Shown here: positions 55,076 through 63,848 of the stretch, one piece after another
Layout: each line of letters begins with the position of its first letter
Position numbering within the stretch: the first letter of the stretch is position 1
From: an uncultured Pelagibacteraceae bacterium
GTDB lineage: Bacteria; Pseudomonadota; Alphaproteobacteria; Pelagibacterales; AG-422-B15
Assembly (NCBI GenBank): GCA_902526005.1
Contig: CABZIW010000001.1
Coordinates: forward strand, 158,988 to 222,987
Direction of reading: 5' to 3'
DNA length: 64,000 nt
Translations under genes and position numbers: made by a program
Notes under the pieces: model-generated
What the model was told of the DNA's origin: nothing
The model's input: the letters and a program-made list of their open reading frames with translations, nothing else
Database searches by the model: none

Positions 55076-56011
55076 ATGCAGAAAAAATTATTTTTCATAA
55101 TATCCTTGTTAATTTTTTCAGGAATGTTTAACGGCAAACTCTTCGCTATAAATGGATATGAAAACTGCCCTATGGTAGATGGAAAAATTGATGTATCAGA
55201 ACTTGTAAATATCGTTCCTTTTTCTGGCAATTTAAGGACCTGCGATGCGCCGGTCACAAATTACATTTTAAATTTCAACAAACTTGCTGTGTGTACTTCC
55301 GATCCTAATGATTATATTTTAGGCAATTCAACAGCTGACCCGTGCTATTATCTCTGGAATACAGCTGAGGGGAATGAAGCCATTTCTGTTGGCATAGACA
55401 AACTAGGTAATGAATTTAGCTTTCCTGCCACTCTTCCACCATCAGGAACATATACTTCGGGTTATGCTGAAATTTCAGCCACAATTCCAATTTATGTGGA
55501 ACTTGAATTTGACGAAGAATTGATGTTTGGTGGCAATAGCGCAGGAACAGGCTGGAGTATACCTTCTCCATCAAAATTTATTGGTGGAGGTGATCGCAAC
55601 ATGTCTATGCAGGATGGTATTAATGGAAATTTGTTTGGTTTTACAGAGGCATTTTCAGAATCACAGCCGTCATTTAATGATTATAGTTTTACATACAACT
55701 CTTTATCAACAACTGAATTTCTTAATACACGTATTAGTTACACTGCCCTATCTCATAACGGTAATTATCGTTCAGTTTTCTTACTTAATGACAGTGGTAG
55801 ACTTGCAAGCACATATAGTGATGTCTCGTCATTAATTATTAAAGATGAATTTTCCACACCTATAACGATTACTGACCGAACAAGCACAGTTACCTATAAA
55901 TATTCAACTGATTATGCGGCAAGAATTACAGTTGTGCCTTCAGGATCGGGCGGATGGTTTGTTACATCGATTTTATTTGGTGATACGCAATTTAGGATGG
56001 AATTTGAATAA
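55076..56011 (+). CDS. Secreted protein of unknown family, partner of the beta-barrel
   Basis: I do not recognise this 311-residue protein. It has a signal peptide (about 1-24, cleavage after LFA) and then four Cys at 31, 56, 73 and 90, spaced as if for two disulfides near the mature N-terminus. The rest is beta-rich, with Ser/Thr/Tyr/Gly-rich strands and no membrane segment, which suggests a beta-sandwich exported to the periplasm or surface. Its ATG is 1 nt after the barrel stop, with AGGA about 9 nt upstream, so the pair is probably coupled. It ends one base before the facing apt stop. Confidence 0.8.
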   Translation: MQKKLFFIISLLIFSGMFNGKLFAINGYENCPMVDGKIDVSELVNIVPFSGNLRTCDAPVTNYILNFNKLAVCTSDPNDYILGNSTADPCYYLWNTAEGNEAISVGIDKLGNEFSFPATLPPSGTYTSGYAEISATIPIYVELEFDEELMFGGNSAGTGWSIPSPSKFIGGGDRNMSMQDGINGNLFGFTEAFSESQPSFNDYSFTYNSLSTTEFLNTRISYTALSHNGNYRSVFLLNDSGRLASTYSDVSSLIIKDEFSTPITITDRTSTVTYKYSTDYAARITVVPSGSGGWFVTSILFGDTQFRMEFE

Positions 56012-56551
56012 TTATCCCTTAGCCTCTACAATTGAAGTAAGTTTATAATTCTTTCCTATTTTCTTTGACCCTCCAATATTTTTTAGATCAATTATAAAAT
56101 AAAACTCAATCGATTTAGCTTTACACTTCCTAACTAATTGTGCTGATGCGAGTGCAGTACCTCCTGTTGCAATCAGATCATCAATTATCAGCACTCTATC
56201 TTGTTCATTGATAGAGTTTTTATGAATTTGTATTTCATCTATGCCGTACTCTAGTTTATATTTTTGTTTCAAAATTTTTCCAGGAAGTTTATCTTTTTTT
56301 CTGATGGGAACAAATGGGATCTCTGTTTTAAAAGAAACTGCAGAACCAAAAATAAATCCACGCGCTTCAACTGCAGCAATTTTCGTAAACTTGTTTTTCT
56401 TAACATATTTGGAAATCTCAAGAACAACTTCTTTGAAAAGTTTCTTATTATCTGTAATAGATGTTATATCCTGAAACAGAATTCCCTTTTTTGGAAAATC
56501 AGGAATTACCCTAATTTTCTTCTTGAGTTTATTTTTTAGTTTTTTGTTCAA
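56012..56551 (-). CDS. apt: Adenine phosphoribosyltransferase
   Basis: Salvages adenine to AMP with PRPP. The 179-residue protein has IRVIPDFPKKGILFQDIT near its N-terminus, the adenine-binding VEARGFIFG and the PRPP-binding motif VLIIDDLIATGGTA. Together with the adenosine-kinase-like gene at 34164 it suggests purine salvage. It overlaps the ogt end by 23 nt and abuts the unknown gene's stop codon. Confidence 0.96.
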   Translation of the reverse strand: MNKKLKNKLKKKIRVIPDFPKKGILFQDITSITDNKKLFKEVVLEISKYVKKNKFTKIAAVEARGFIFGSAVSFKTEIPFVPIRKKDKLPGKILKQKYKLEYGIDEIQIHKNSINEQDRVLIIDDLIATGGTALASAQLVRKCKAKSIEFYFIIDLKNIGGSKKIGKNYKLTSIVEAKG

Positions 56552-56984
56552 TGTTCAGTAAATTTCTTTTGGTACTTAACCCGCCCACTGATGTAAATCC
56601 AGTGAGTTTGCCATCACTGCCCACGACCCTATGACATGGAACTGTCATCATCAGATTGTTTCTTCCCAATGCGCCCCCAACAGCTCGAGGCGAAGTTCTT
56701 AATTTCCTTGCAATGTCTCCATAAGTTGTTGTTCTACCATAAGGTATTCTTTGTAAATAATTCCAAACACGGTTTTGAAATTTTGTGCCCATTTGTCTAG
56801 TTGGAAAATTAAGGGATCGTCTTTTGCGCGCAAGATACATTTTAATTTGAAGCGCAGATCTTTTTAGAAGCTTATTTTCTGTCTTGTTAGGCTTTTTCCT
56901 TGTTCTATGAACTGCAATTATTCTATTTTTGCTTGAGACAAGCTCAATATTGCCAATGATTGATTTGAAAACGTAGCTGCTCAT
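56529..56984 (-). CDS. ogt: Methylated-DNA-protein cysteine methyltransferase
   Basis: Suicide enzyme that removes O6-alkyl groups from guanine. The 151-residue protein has FQNRVWNYLQRIPYGRTTTYGDIA (DNA-binding helix-turn-helix), the RAVGGALGRNN Asn hinge and the acceptor PCHRV with Cys117. The N-terminal domain is short. It lacks the AdaA DNA-binding and zinc domain, so it is the Ogt type. Confidence 0.95.
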   Translation of the reverse strand: MSSYVFKSIIGNIELVSSKNRIIAVHRTRKKPNKTENKLLKRSALQIKMYLARKRRSLNFPTRQMGTKFQNRVWNYLQRIPYGRTTTYGDIARKLRTSPRAVGGALGRNNLMMTVPCHRVVGSDGKLTGFTSVGGLSTKRNLLNIEQKTKK

Positions 56985-57014
56985 ATATATAAGATATTAT
57001 AATTTTTTGACCTT

Positions 57015-57335
57015 ATGACTAACAAATTTTTTGAAAGACACGTATTTTTTTGTACAAACCAAAGACCTGAAGGTCACCCAAAAGGTTGTTGTGCTTCTAA
57101 AAATTCAACAGTGCTTCGAGCCTATATGAAGAAAAAAACAAAAGAATTAGTCTCCGATAAGAAAATAAGAATAAATGCATCAGGCTGTTTAGATCATTGT
57201 GAATTTGGTCCCACACTTGTTGTTTATCCAGATAATGTTTGGTACTCGTGTAAAACAGAAGGAGAGGTGGACCAAGTAATCAATGAACATCTTATTAATG
57301 ACCGTATCGCTGAAAACCTCCAAATAAAAAAATGA
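57015..57335 (+). CDS. Thioredoxin-like [2Fe-2S] ferredoxin
   Basis: A 106-residue protein with the pattern of the Shethna-type thioredoxin-fold ferredoxins: Cys13, Cys25 or Cys26, Cys58 and Cys62 (FFCTN, KGCCAS, SGCLDHCEFGP), which would bind a [2Fe-2S] cluster. Partner enzyme unknown. Its stop overlaps the mnmE start (4 nt), so it is coupled to the tRNA-modification gene. A 30-nt gap separates it from the divergent ogt. Confidence 0.9.
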   Translation: MTNKFFERHVFFCTNQRPEGHPKGCCASKNSTVLRAYMKKKTKELVSDKKIRINASGCLDHCEFGPTLVVYPDNVWYSCKTEGEVDQVINEHLINDRIAENLQIKK

Positions 57336-58627
57336 CAATTTTTGCACTATCGACTGCCAGTGGTGTTGCGGGGTTAGCGGTTGTAAGAGTCTCTGGACAT
57401 CTAGCGCTCACAGCTCTTAAAACCATTTCTAGAAAGAGTCACTTCGATCCAAACGTCTTAACAAAATCAGAATTTTATGATCCAGAAAGCGGTAACTTAA
57501 TTGACAAAGGTCTTGCTGTGTTTTTCTCAAAACCAAAAAGTTTCACAGGTGAAGATGTTGTTGAGTTTCATGTTCATGGCGGCCATACAACTGTTCAGCT
57601 TTTACTTAAATCGCTTTCTAATATTGATCAGTTGAGACTTGCTCAACCCGGTGAATTTTCAAAAAGAGCATTTGTGAATAACAAAATGGATCTTACAGCA
57701 ATTGAAGCTATGGGTGATCTAATTAATGCGCAAACTGAAATCCAACATAATCAAGCACTGTCTCAGATGAATGGCTCACTGAATAAATTATATTTGTCAT
57801 GGAGAAAGTCTCTAATAGAGTTAGTAGCTTATCTTGAAGCGGATATAGATTTTGCAGATGAAGACATTCCTGAAAATGTTCTTAACAACATCAATTCGAA
57901 AATTGAAAAAGTTTTAGACGAAATGAATGAGCACTTAAAACAAAGTAATCAAGGAGAAATATTAAGAGACGGTTATAAAGTCGCCATCATTGGATCTCCA
58001 AATGTTGGCAAATCAAGTTTGATAAATTCACTTGCCAATCGTGATGTTGCAATTGTGTCTGATAGGGAGGGCACGACCAGAGACGCGATTGAAGCAAGGC
58101 TAAATATTGCAGGATTTCCAGTCATTTTAACAGACACTGCAGGTTTAAGAGACACTGAAGATGAGATCGAAAAAAAAGGAATTGAAATAACTCAAAGTAA
58201 AATAAAAGAAGCAAATTTAGTTTTGGAATTATTTGACGATCCAAATGATGTTGAGTTACATCAGGATCGACTTACAGTTCTAAATAAATGTGACTTGCAT
58301 AATAATTATAAAAAAGAAGGCTGTATCAATATTTCAGTTTCAAATGGAAGTGGTATTGATAATTTAATCAATAAAATTGCTAAGCACGTATCAAGCAAAT
58401 TCATAAGTTACACCGATACAATACCAACAAAAACTCGATACATTCTAGGTGTTCAAAATTCAATACAAAGTTTACTCAGTGCAAAAAGTATAGATTTAAA
58501 AGTTAATTCTGAACTTATGGTTGAAGAGTTAAGATTAGCCATTCAAGAAATCGGAAAAATAACTGGTCATGTTGATGTTGAAGAATATTTAGAAGTTATT
58601 TTTAAAGATTTTTGCATCGGTAAATAA
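57332..58627 (+). CDS. mnmE: tRNA modification GTPase MnmE
   Basis: With MnmG forms cmnm5U34 in tRNA. The 431-residue protein has an N-terminal tetrahydrofolate-binding domain, a helical domain, an inserted G domain (GSPNVGKSS, TDTAGLRDT, NKCD) and the C-terminal CIGK whose Cys428 is essential in the family. The place in the origin region before mnmG is conserved. No break or shortening seen. Confidence 0.97.
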   Translation: MTIFALSTASGVAGLAVVRVSGHLALTALKTISRKSHFDPNVLTKSEFYDPESGNLIDKGLAVFFSKPKSFTGEDVVEFHVHGGHTTVQLLLKSLSNIDQLRLAQPGEFSKRAFVNNKMDLTAIEAMGDLINAQTEIQHNQALSQMNGSLNKLYLSWRKSLIELVAYLEADIDFADEDIPENVLNNINSKIEKVLDEMNEHLKQSNQGEILRDGYKVAIIGSPNVGKSSLINSLANRDVAIVSDREGTTRDAIEARLNIAGFPVILTDTAGLRDTEDEIEKKGIEITQSKIKEANLVLELFDDPNDVELHQDRLTVLNKCDLHNNYKKEGCINISVSNGSGIDNLINKIAKHVSSKFISYTDTIPTKTRYILGVQNSIQSLLSAKSIDLKVNSELMVEELRLAIQEIGKITGHVDVEEYLEVIFKDFCIGK

Positions 58628-58651
58628 AAAAATAATTGATTGCAATTAGTC

Positions 58652-58672
58652 TAAGTTAATTTAATTAACTTA
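58652..58672. repeat. 21-nt perfect palindrome next to the mnmG start
   Basis: Ten-nt arms (TAAGTTAATT at 58652-58661 and AATTAACTTA at 58663-58672) flank a single T at 58662. It lies 3 nt before the mnmG ATG, where a ribosome-binding site would be, and could be an operator or a translation-blocking hairpin. Role not known. Confidence 0.6.
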
Positions 58673-58675
58673 ATC

Positions 58676-60544
58676 ATGACTAGTTATGATGTTGTTGTAG
58701 TTGGAGGAGGGCATGCTGGCTGTGAAGCTGCGACTACTTCTGCACGTGTTGGTGCAAAAACCCTCTTAATCAGCCATAAATTCGATACCATTGGTGAGAT
58801 GTCCTGTAACCCTGCAATCGGTGGTCTTGGTAAGGGCCATTTAGTAAGGGAAATCGATGCTCTGGATGGAATAATGGGGCGTATAGCTGACTTATCAAGT
58901 ATTCAATATAGATTACTCAATAGAACAAAAGGCCCTGCAGTAAGAGGACCAAGAGCTCAATCGGATAGAAAGCTCTATAAAAAACACATGCAGGAGAAGA
59001 TTGAAAATACACAAAATTTAGAACTTTTGTTTGACCCTGTAGAAGATTTAATTTTTGATAATAATAAACAAATTGCTGGTGTGATTTGCGCAAGTGGTAA
59101 AAAAATATCTACCAAAAAAGTTATCATTACAACTGGTACATTTTTGAATGGCTTAATCCACTTAGGTGACAAAACCATTCCGGCTGGAAGACATGGCGAT
59201 TCTGCCTCAATAGGACTTGCTAACTCACTCTATAAAACTGGCTTTAATATCGGACGTTTAAAAACTGGGACACCTGCGAGACTGGATAAAAATACAATAG
59301 ACTTTTCTAAGCTTGAAAAACAGGAAGCTGACGATGAGCACTCTTACTTTTCATTTTTAACTACAAAAACTTATAATGAACAATTACCGTGCCACATGAC
59401 GTATACAAATGAGGCCGTTCACAATATAATTCAAAAAAATATAACAAAATCAGCTATTTACTCAGGTCAAATCAGCGGTACAGGGCCAAGATATTGCCCT
59501 TCTGTAGAAGATAAAGTTGTAAAATTTGCAGATAAATTGAGGCATCAAATTTTCTTAGAACCAGAAGGACTTGATAGTGATTTAATATATCCAAATGGCA
59601 TCTCAACTTCACTCCCGCCAGATGTACAGGACGAATTCATAAGTAAAATCAATGGTTTAGAGAGTGCTAAAATAGTAAGGCACGGTTATGCAATTGAATA
59701 TGATTTTATTGATCCACAAGAACTTTACCAAACATTGGAAACAAAAAAAATAAAAGGTCTTTATCTTGCTGGCCAAATAAACGGCACAACAGGTTATGAG
59801 GAAGCTGCTGCGCAAGGGCTTGTAGCAGGTTTGAATGCTGCTATCTCCCTAAGTAATAAAGAACATGTTTTTTCAAGAAACGACTCATACATTGGTGTAA
59901 TGATTGACGACTTAACTCTAAAAGGGGTTACTGAGCCCTACAGAATGTTCACTTCTAGGGCAGAATACAGATTGTTATTAAGAGCAGATAATGCAGATTT
60001 AAGACTAACAAAGATTGGGTACAATTTAGGGTTAGTTGAAGCTGGCAGATATGAAAAGTATTCAGCTAAAAAAATTGAACTAGAAAAAGTCAATAAAATT
60101 GTTAAAAATCAATATGTTACACCTAATGCACTTTCAAAGATTGGGGTTCAAATTAATCAAGATGGCAAAAAAAGATCAGCTTTTGACTTATTAGCTTATC
60201 CTAATATCGATATTGATAAAATAGATGAGATCTTTGACTTAAATCTAAAGCAATATAGTAATGAAATTCTTGATCAAATAACAACAGAGGCTCATTACAA
60301 AGGCTATCTTAAAAAGCAAGAAAGTGAGATCATTTCACTTACTAAAGAAGAAAAAGTTGAAATTCCACCTAATCTTAAATACGAATTAATTCCCAGTTTA
60401 TCAACAGAAATCATTGAAAAACTAACAAAAATTAAGCCTAAAAACTTATCTCAAGCATCAAGAATTGATGGTGTAACACCTGCAGCCCTCAGTGTTATTT
60501 TATCATATATAAAAACCAAAGCTAAATCACAAAAATTAGCTTAA
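58676..60544 (+). CDS. mnmG: tRNA uridine 5-carboxymethylaminomethyl modification enzyme MnmG (GidA)
   Basis: FAD enzyme of wobble-uridine modification, partner of MnmE. The 622-residue protein has the FAD loop VVVGGGHAGCEAA at its start, the catalytic-Cys segment MSCNPAIGGLGKGHLVREIDALDG, the second signature RYCPSVEDKVVKF and a C-terminal helical domain that docks MnmE. No break seen. It is followed by rsmG after 10 nt. Confidence 0.98.
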   Translation: MTSYDVVVVGGGHAGCEAATTSARVGAKTLLISHKFDTIGEMSCNPAIGGLGKGHLVREIDALDGIMGRIADLSSIQYRLLNRTKGPAVRGPRAQSDRKLYKKHMQEKIENTQNLELLFDPVEDLIFDNNKQIAGVICASGKKISTKKVIITTGTFLNGLIHLGDKTIPAGRHGDSASIGLANSLYKTGFNIGRLKTGTPARLDKNTIDFSKLEKQEADDEHSYFSFLTTKTYNEQLPCHMTYTNEAVHNIIQKNITKSAIYSGQISGTGPRYCPSVEDKVVKFADKLRHQIFLEPEGLDSDLIYPNGISTSLPPDVQDEFISKINGLESAKIVRHGYAIEYDFIDPQELYQTLETKKIKGLYLAGQINGTTGYEEAAAQGLVAGLNAAISLSNKEHVFSRNDSYIGVMIDDLTLKGVTEPYRMFTSRAEYRLLLRADNADLRLTKIGYNLGLVEAGRYEKYSAKKIELEKVNKIVKNQYVTPNALSKIGVQINQDGKKRSAFDLLAYPNIDIDKIDEIFDLNLKQYSNEILDQITTEAHYKGYLKKQESEIISLTKEEKVEIPPNLKYELIPSLSTEIIEKLTKIKPKNLSQASRIDGVTPAALSVILSYIKTKAKSQKLA

Positions 60545-60554
60545 TATCAAAATA

Positions 60555-61178
60555 ATGATTGATTCGCCTGATGCTCTAAAGGAGCTCTTGCCAAATGTTT
60601 CACGTGAAACAATTGAAAAATTGGCTGAATTCAGGGAAATGATTTTGGCAGAAGACCAAAACTTAATTTCAAAGAATGATAAAAACTTTATCTGGATAAG
60701 ACATTTCTATGATTCTTTAAGATTAGTGCAGTTTATAAATAGCAATGGAAATGATATCATTGATATTGGTAGCGGTGCTGGCCTTCCAGGTATACCAGTT
60801 TCGATAATATTTGGCTCGAAAAATAAGGTTTTTTTGTGTGAAAATAGACCTAAAAGAGTATCGTTTCTTAATAAATGTATTGTTAACTTAGATCTTAAAA
60901 ATACTGAAGTGATTCCCATTAAAGCAGAAAAAATTGAAAATAAAAAATTTGATATCATTTTAGCAAGAGCTGTTAGTCAATTAAATCATTTATTATCAAT
61001 AAGTTATAATATATGCAAAAAAAACACTACATTGCTTCTGCATAAAGGTGTACATATAGATGAAGAGATCGTGCAAGCTACTAAATATTGGGATTTTACT
61101 CATGTATTGTATGAAAATGAAAGAAAAAAGGGTTCTTTTATTTTGGAATTAAAAAATATAATAAAATCAATAACTTAA
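60555..61178 (+). CDS. rsmG: 16S rRNA (guanine527-N7)-methyltransferase RsmG
   Basis: Methylates G527 of 16S rRNA. The 207-residue protein has the SAM-binding DIGSGAGLPGIPVSIIF and the family segment VSRET near residue 16-20. That VSRET is encoded by the parS site, a coincidence seen in other bacteria too. It overlaps parA by 1 nt and is part of the mnmE-mnmG-rsmG-parA-parB set. Confidence 0.96.
   Translation: MIDSPDALKELLPNVSRETIEKLAEFREMILAEDQNLISKNDKNFIWIRHFYDSLRLVQFINSNGNDIIDIGSGAGLPGIPVSIIFGSKNKVFLCENRPKRVSFLNKCIVNLDLKNTEVIPIKAEKIENKKFDIILARAVSQLNHLLSISYNICKKNTTLLLHKGVHIDEEIVQATKYWDFTHVLYENERKKGSFILELKNIIKSIT
60596..60611. promoter_or_regulatory. parS centromere site
   Basis: The 16-nt palindrome TGTTTCACGTGAAACA matches the bacterial parS consensus in full. 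It lies inside the rsmG coding region, about 570 nt upstream of parA and about 10.3 kb from the proposed origin. ParB encoded by the gene at 61966 is expected to bind it. No second full match was noticed in the window. Confidence 0.93.
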
Positions 61179-61966
61179 TGAAAAATAAAATAATAGCTAT
61201 CTCAAATCAGAAAGGTGGAGTGGGAAAAACTACAACAGCAATAAACTTATCCACAGCCTTAGCTGCTATTGGGGAAAAAGTTTTAATTATTGATCTCGAC
61301 CCTCAAGGAAATGCTAGTACGGGTTTAGGTATAGATTATCAAAACAGAAATAATTCAATTTATGAAGTTCTTGCATCTCAATGCAATTTATTTGATGCAA
61401 TTCAAAATACTGTAATAGAAAATTTAAAAATCATTCCATCTACTGTGGATCTATCAGGTATTGAACCTGAACTTGCTGAAGTAAATGATAGAGCTTTTAC
61501 ACTTAAAAAAATTTTAACAGACCAAAACTCATTAAATGATTTTAGTTTTGTTTTTATTGATTGCCCACCAGCTTTAAGCCTTCTCACTGTCATGGCAATG
61601 ACCGCAGCTGACTCCGTTATAGTCCCACTTCAATGTGAATTTTTTGCTTTAGAAGGTCTTAGTCAATTAATAAAAACAATTGATAGGGTTAAACAAAATC
61701 TAAATCAAAATCTAACAATCGATGGAATAGTTTTAACAATGTTTGATGGAAGAAATAAACTTTCTTCACAAGTTGCTGACGATGTTAAAAAACATTTAAG
61801 TCAACAAGTATATGAAACCATCATACCCCGTAACGTAAGAGTTTCAGAAGCTCCTTCATTTGGTATGCCTGCATTAATTTATGATCAAAAGGCTGCTGGT
61901 AGCCAGGCATATTTAAGATTAGCGGATGAGATCATAAGACAAAACAAAGAACAGGAGGCAGCATAA
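61178..61966 (+). CDS. parA: Chromosome-partitioning ATPase ParA
   Basis: ParA/MinD-family ATPase that moves ParB-parS complexes. The 262-residue protein has the deviant Walker A KGGVGKTTTAINLS (about 11-24), the Walker B FVFIDCPP and the DPQGNASTG motif. There is no N-terminal helix-turn-helix, so it is the chromosomal (Soj) type. It overlaps rsmG and parB by 1 nt each. Confidence 0.97.
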   Translation: MKNKIIAISNQKGGVGKTTTAINLSTALAAIGEKVLIIDLDPQGNASTGLGIDYQNRNNSIYEVLASQCNLFDAIQNTVIENLKIIPSTVDLSGIEPELAEVNDRAFTLKKILTDQNSLNDFSFVFIDCPPALSLLTVMAMTAADSVIVPLQCEFFALEGLSQLIKTIDRVKQNLNQNLTIDGIVLTMFDGRNKLSSQVADDVKKHLSQQVYETIIPRNVRVSEAPSFGMPALIYDQKAAGSQAYLRLADEIIRQNKEQEAA

Positions 61967-62826
61967 TGAGTTCATCAATTTCAAAAAAAGGTTTAGGTCG
62001 CGGACTTTCATCGCTTATGGGTGATACTAAAGATGACTCAATTCAAAATGAAACTTCAAATCAAGAAACAAAAATTTCAATTTCAAATTTAAAACCAAGC
62101 CCGTCACAGCCTCGAAGATTATTTGATAAAAATAGTATTAATGAATTAGCTGAATCCATAAAATCAAAAGGGCTTGTTCAACCAATATTAGTTAGACCCT
62201 CACAAACAGAGTCTGGAACATATGAAATTATTGCAGGTGAGAGAAGATGGCGAGCAGCCCAAATTGCACAACTTCATGAAGTTCCTGCAGTTATTAGAAA
62301 ACTAGATGATCAAGAAGCATTGGAAATAGCAATTATAGAAAATGTACAACGTTCTGATCTATCTCCAATCGAAGAAGCTGCGGGATATAAAAGATTAATT
62401 GAAAACTACGGACATACCCAAGAAGCACTTGCAGAAATTGTTGGTAAAAGCAGAAGTCATATTGCAAACATAATTAGATTACTTGGTTTACCTCAGTCTA
62501 TTCAAGATATGATTTCAGAGGGAAAGATTTCATCAGGTCATGCCCGAGCTATCATGAATAGTGCTTTTCCAGAACAACTAGCAGAAAAAATTGTAAGCGA
62601 AAATTTAAGCGTAAGAGCCGCAGAAGACCTCGCTAAACAGAGAAAGCCAGGCGTCAAGAAAGTTAAATTAAAAGATCCTGATACTATTGATTTAGAAAAT
62701 AACTTAACAGCAAGGCTCGGATTAAGTGTATCGATTGATCACAAAGGAAAAAAGGGCGGTTCAATAAAAATAGAATATAAATCTCTTGATCAGTTAGAAT
62801 TAGTGACTGCTAAATTAAAAAATTAA
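61966..62826 (+). CDS. parB: Chromosome-partitioning protein ParB
   Basis: CTP-dependent clamp that loads at parS. The 286-residue protein has the CTP-binding domain (PSQPRRLFD and GERRWRAAQIA), the ENVQRSDLSPIEEA segment, the HTH (TQEALAEIVGKSRSHIANIIRLL) and a C-terminal dimerisation region. Start GTMG...: KGLGRGLSSLMG is the usual N-terminal ParA-activating motif. Its stop interlocks with the holA stop as TTAA. Confidence 0.97.
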   Translation: MSSSISKKGLGRGLSSLMGDTKDDSIQNETSNQETKISISNLKPSPSQPRRLFDKNSINELAESIKSKGLVQPILVRPSQTESGTYEIIAGERRWRAAQIAQLHEVPAVIRKLDDQEALEIAIIENVQRSDLSPIEEAAGYKRLIENYGHTQEALAEIVGKSRSHIANIIRLLGLPQSIQDMISEGKISSGHARAIMNSAFPEQLAEKIVSENLSVRAAEDLAKQRKPGVKKVKLKDPDTIDLENNLTARLGLSVSIDHKGKKGGSIKIEYKSLDQLELVTAKLKN

Positions 62827-63848
62827 TTTTTAAAATATTGCCTTCCATTATTTGCAATTAATAATATTGATTTTTCACAATTTATATTTGCTAATTTACT
62901 GTTCAATTTGCATGTAACCTCAGTTTCCAGTAGTCTGTTAAGACTTGCCTCAATGCTTCGTAAGGGCCATTTGAAACAATGTTTTTGAAAGTTGTCTTTA
63001 TCTTTCCAGAAAACAGGTGGTTTCAGTATCTTTATTGAACTATCAAAGTTATTGCCTTTTTTCATTTCAATTTTAGTTTGTTGAACTCTTAATAAGTAGT
63101 TTATTAGACTTCTTACGAGGCTAATTGGACTTGTTCCCTCAGATAAAAGTTTATTTATTACTTTGGAACTCTTAGATGTATTTCCAAACATGACATGTTC
63201 GTTCATTTTATTTAAGTTTTGAGAGCTTGAGTCATTGAGTAAAATCTTAATTTCTTCAAGCTTAATTTTTGAATTAGAGTTCTTATAAAATATTTCAATT
63301 TTTTCAAGTTCACGCTTGCTTATCATGCGGTCATTACTTAGTGATTGTAATAGATAATTTTTTATATCGTGGTTTAATTCAAATTTATTTTTTCTGGTAA
63401 ATTCCTCAATATTTTTCATTATTGAACGGCTATCATCTTCATAACATGGAAGCGATAAACAAGTTTTGTGTTCTTCAAAAAATTTTCTAATTTTTGAAGA
63501 TTTACTTAAATTACCCTCTCTTATAATTAGAGCTCCTTGTCTCGGTGCCTTTAAAACAATTTCTTCAATTATGCTTAAGTGTTTATCTTTTATTCCATCA
63601 GCAATAACAATTTTATTTTTGAAGAACATGGAAACCGACCGAATAATTGCTTCTAGAGAGCCTGGGTCGTCATCTAAATCTTTTCCATTAAAACTAACTT
63701 CTTCATATTCACCTTGCGAAAAATAATTTTTTGTTATTTTTATTATTTGGTCTTTTACAAGACCCTCATTTGGACCATATATTAAAATATTTAAAAACTG
63801 TGTATTGTCTTTAATGATTTTTTCTAACTGATATTCCTTAATGACCAT
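62823..63848 (-). CDS. holA: DNA polymerase III delta subunit
   Basis: Clamp-loader subunit that opens the beta clamp. The 341-residue protein has the N-terminal IYGPNEGLVKDQIIKI segment and the three-domain AAA+-like build of the delta family without a functional Walker A. Identity comes mainly from this N-terminus and from the constant place next to parB and lptE in Alphaproteobacteria. It begins directly after the stop codon of the upstream gene. Confidence 0.9.
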   Translation of the reverse strand: MVIKEYQLEKIIKDNTQFLNILIYGPNEGLVKDQIIKITKNYFSQGEYEEVSFNGKDLDDDPGSLEAIIRSVSMFFKNKIVIADGIKDKHLSIIEEIVLKAPRQGALIIREGNLSKSSKIRKFFEEHKTCLSLPCYEDDSRSIMKNIEEFTRKNKFELNHDIKNYLLQSLSNDRMISKRELEKIEIFYKNSNSKIKLEEIKILLNDSSSQNLNKMNEHVMFGNTSKSSKVINKLLSEGTSPISLVRSLINYLLRVQQTKIEMKKGNNFDSSIKILKPPVFWKDKDNFQKHCFKWPLRSIEASLNRLLETEVTCKLNSKLANINCEKSILLIANNGRQYFKN

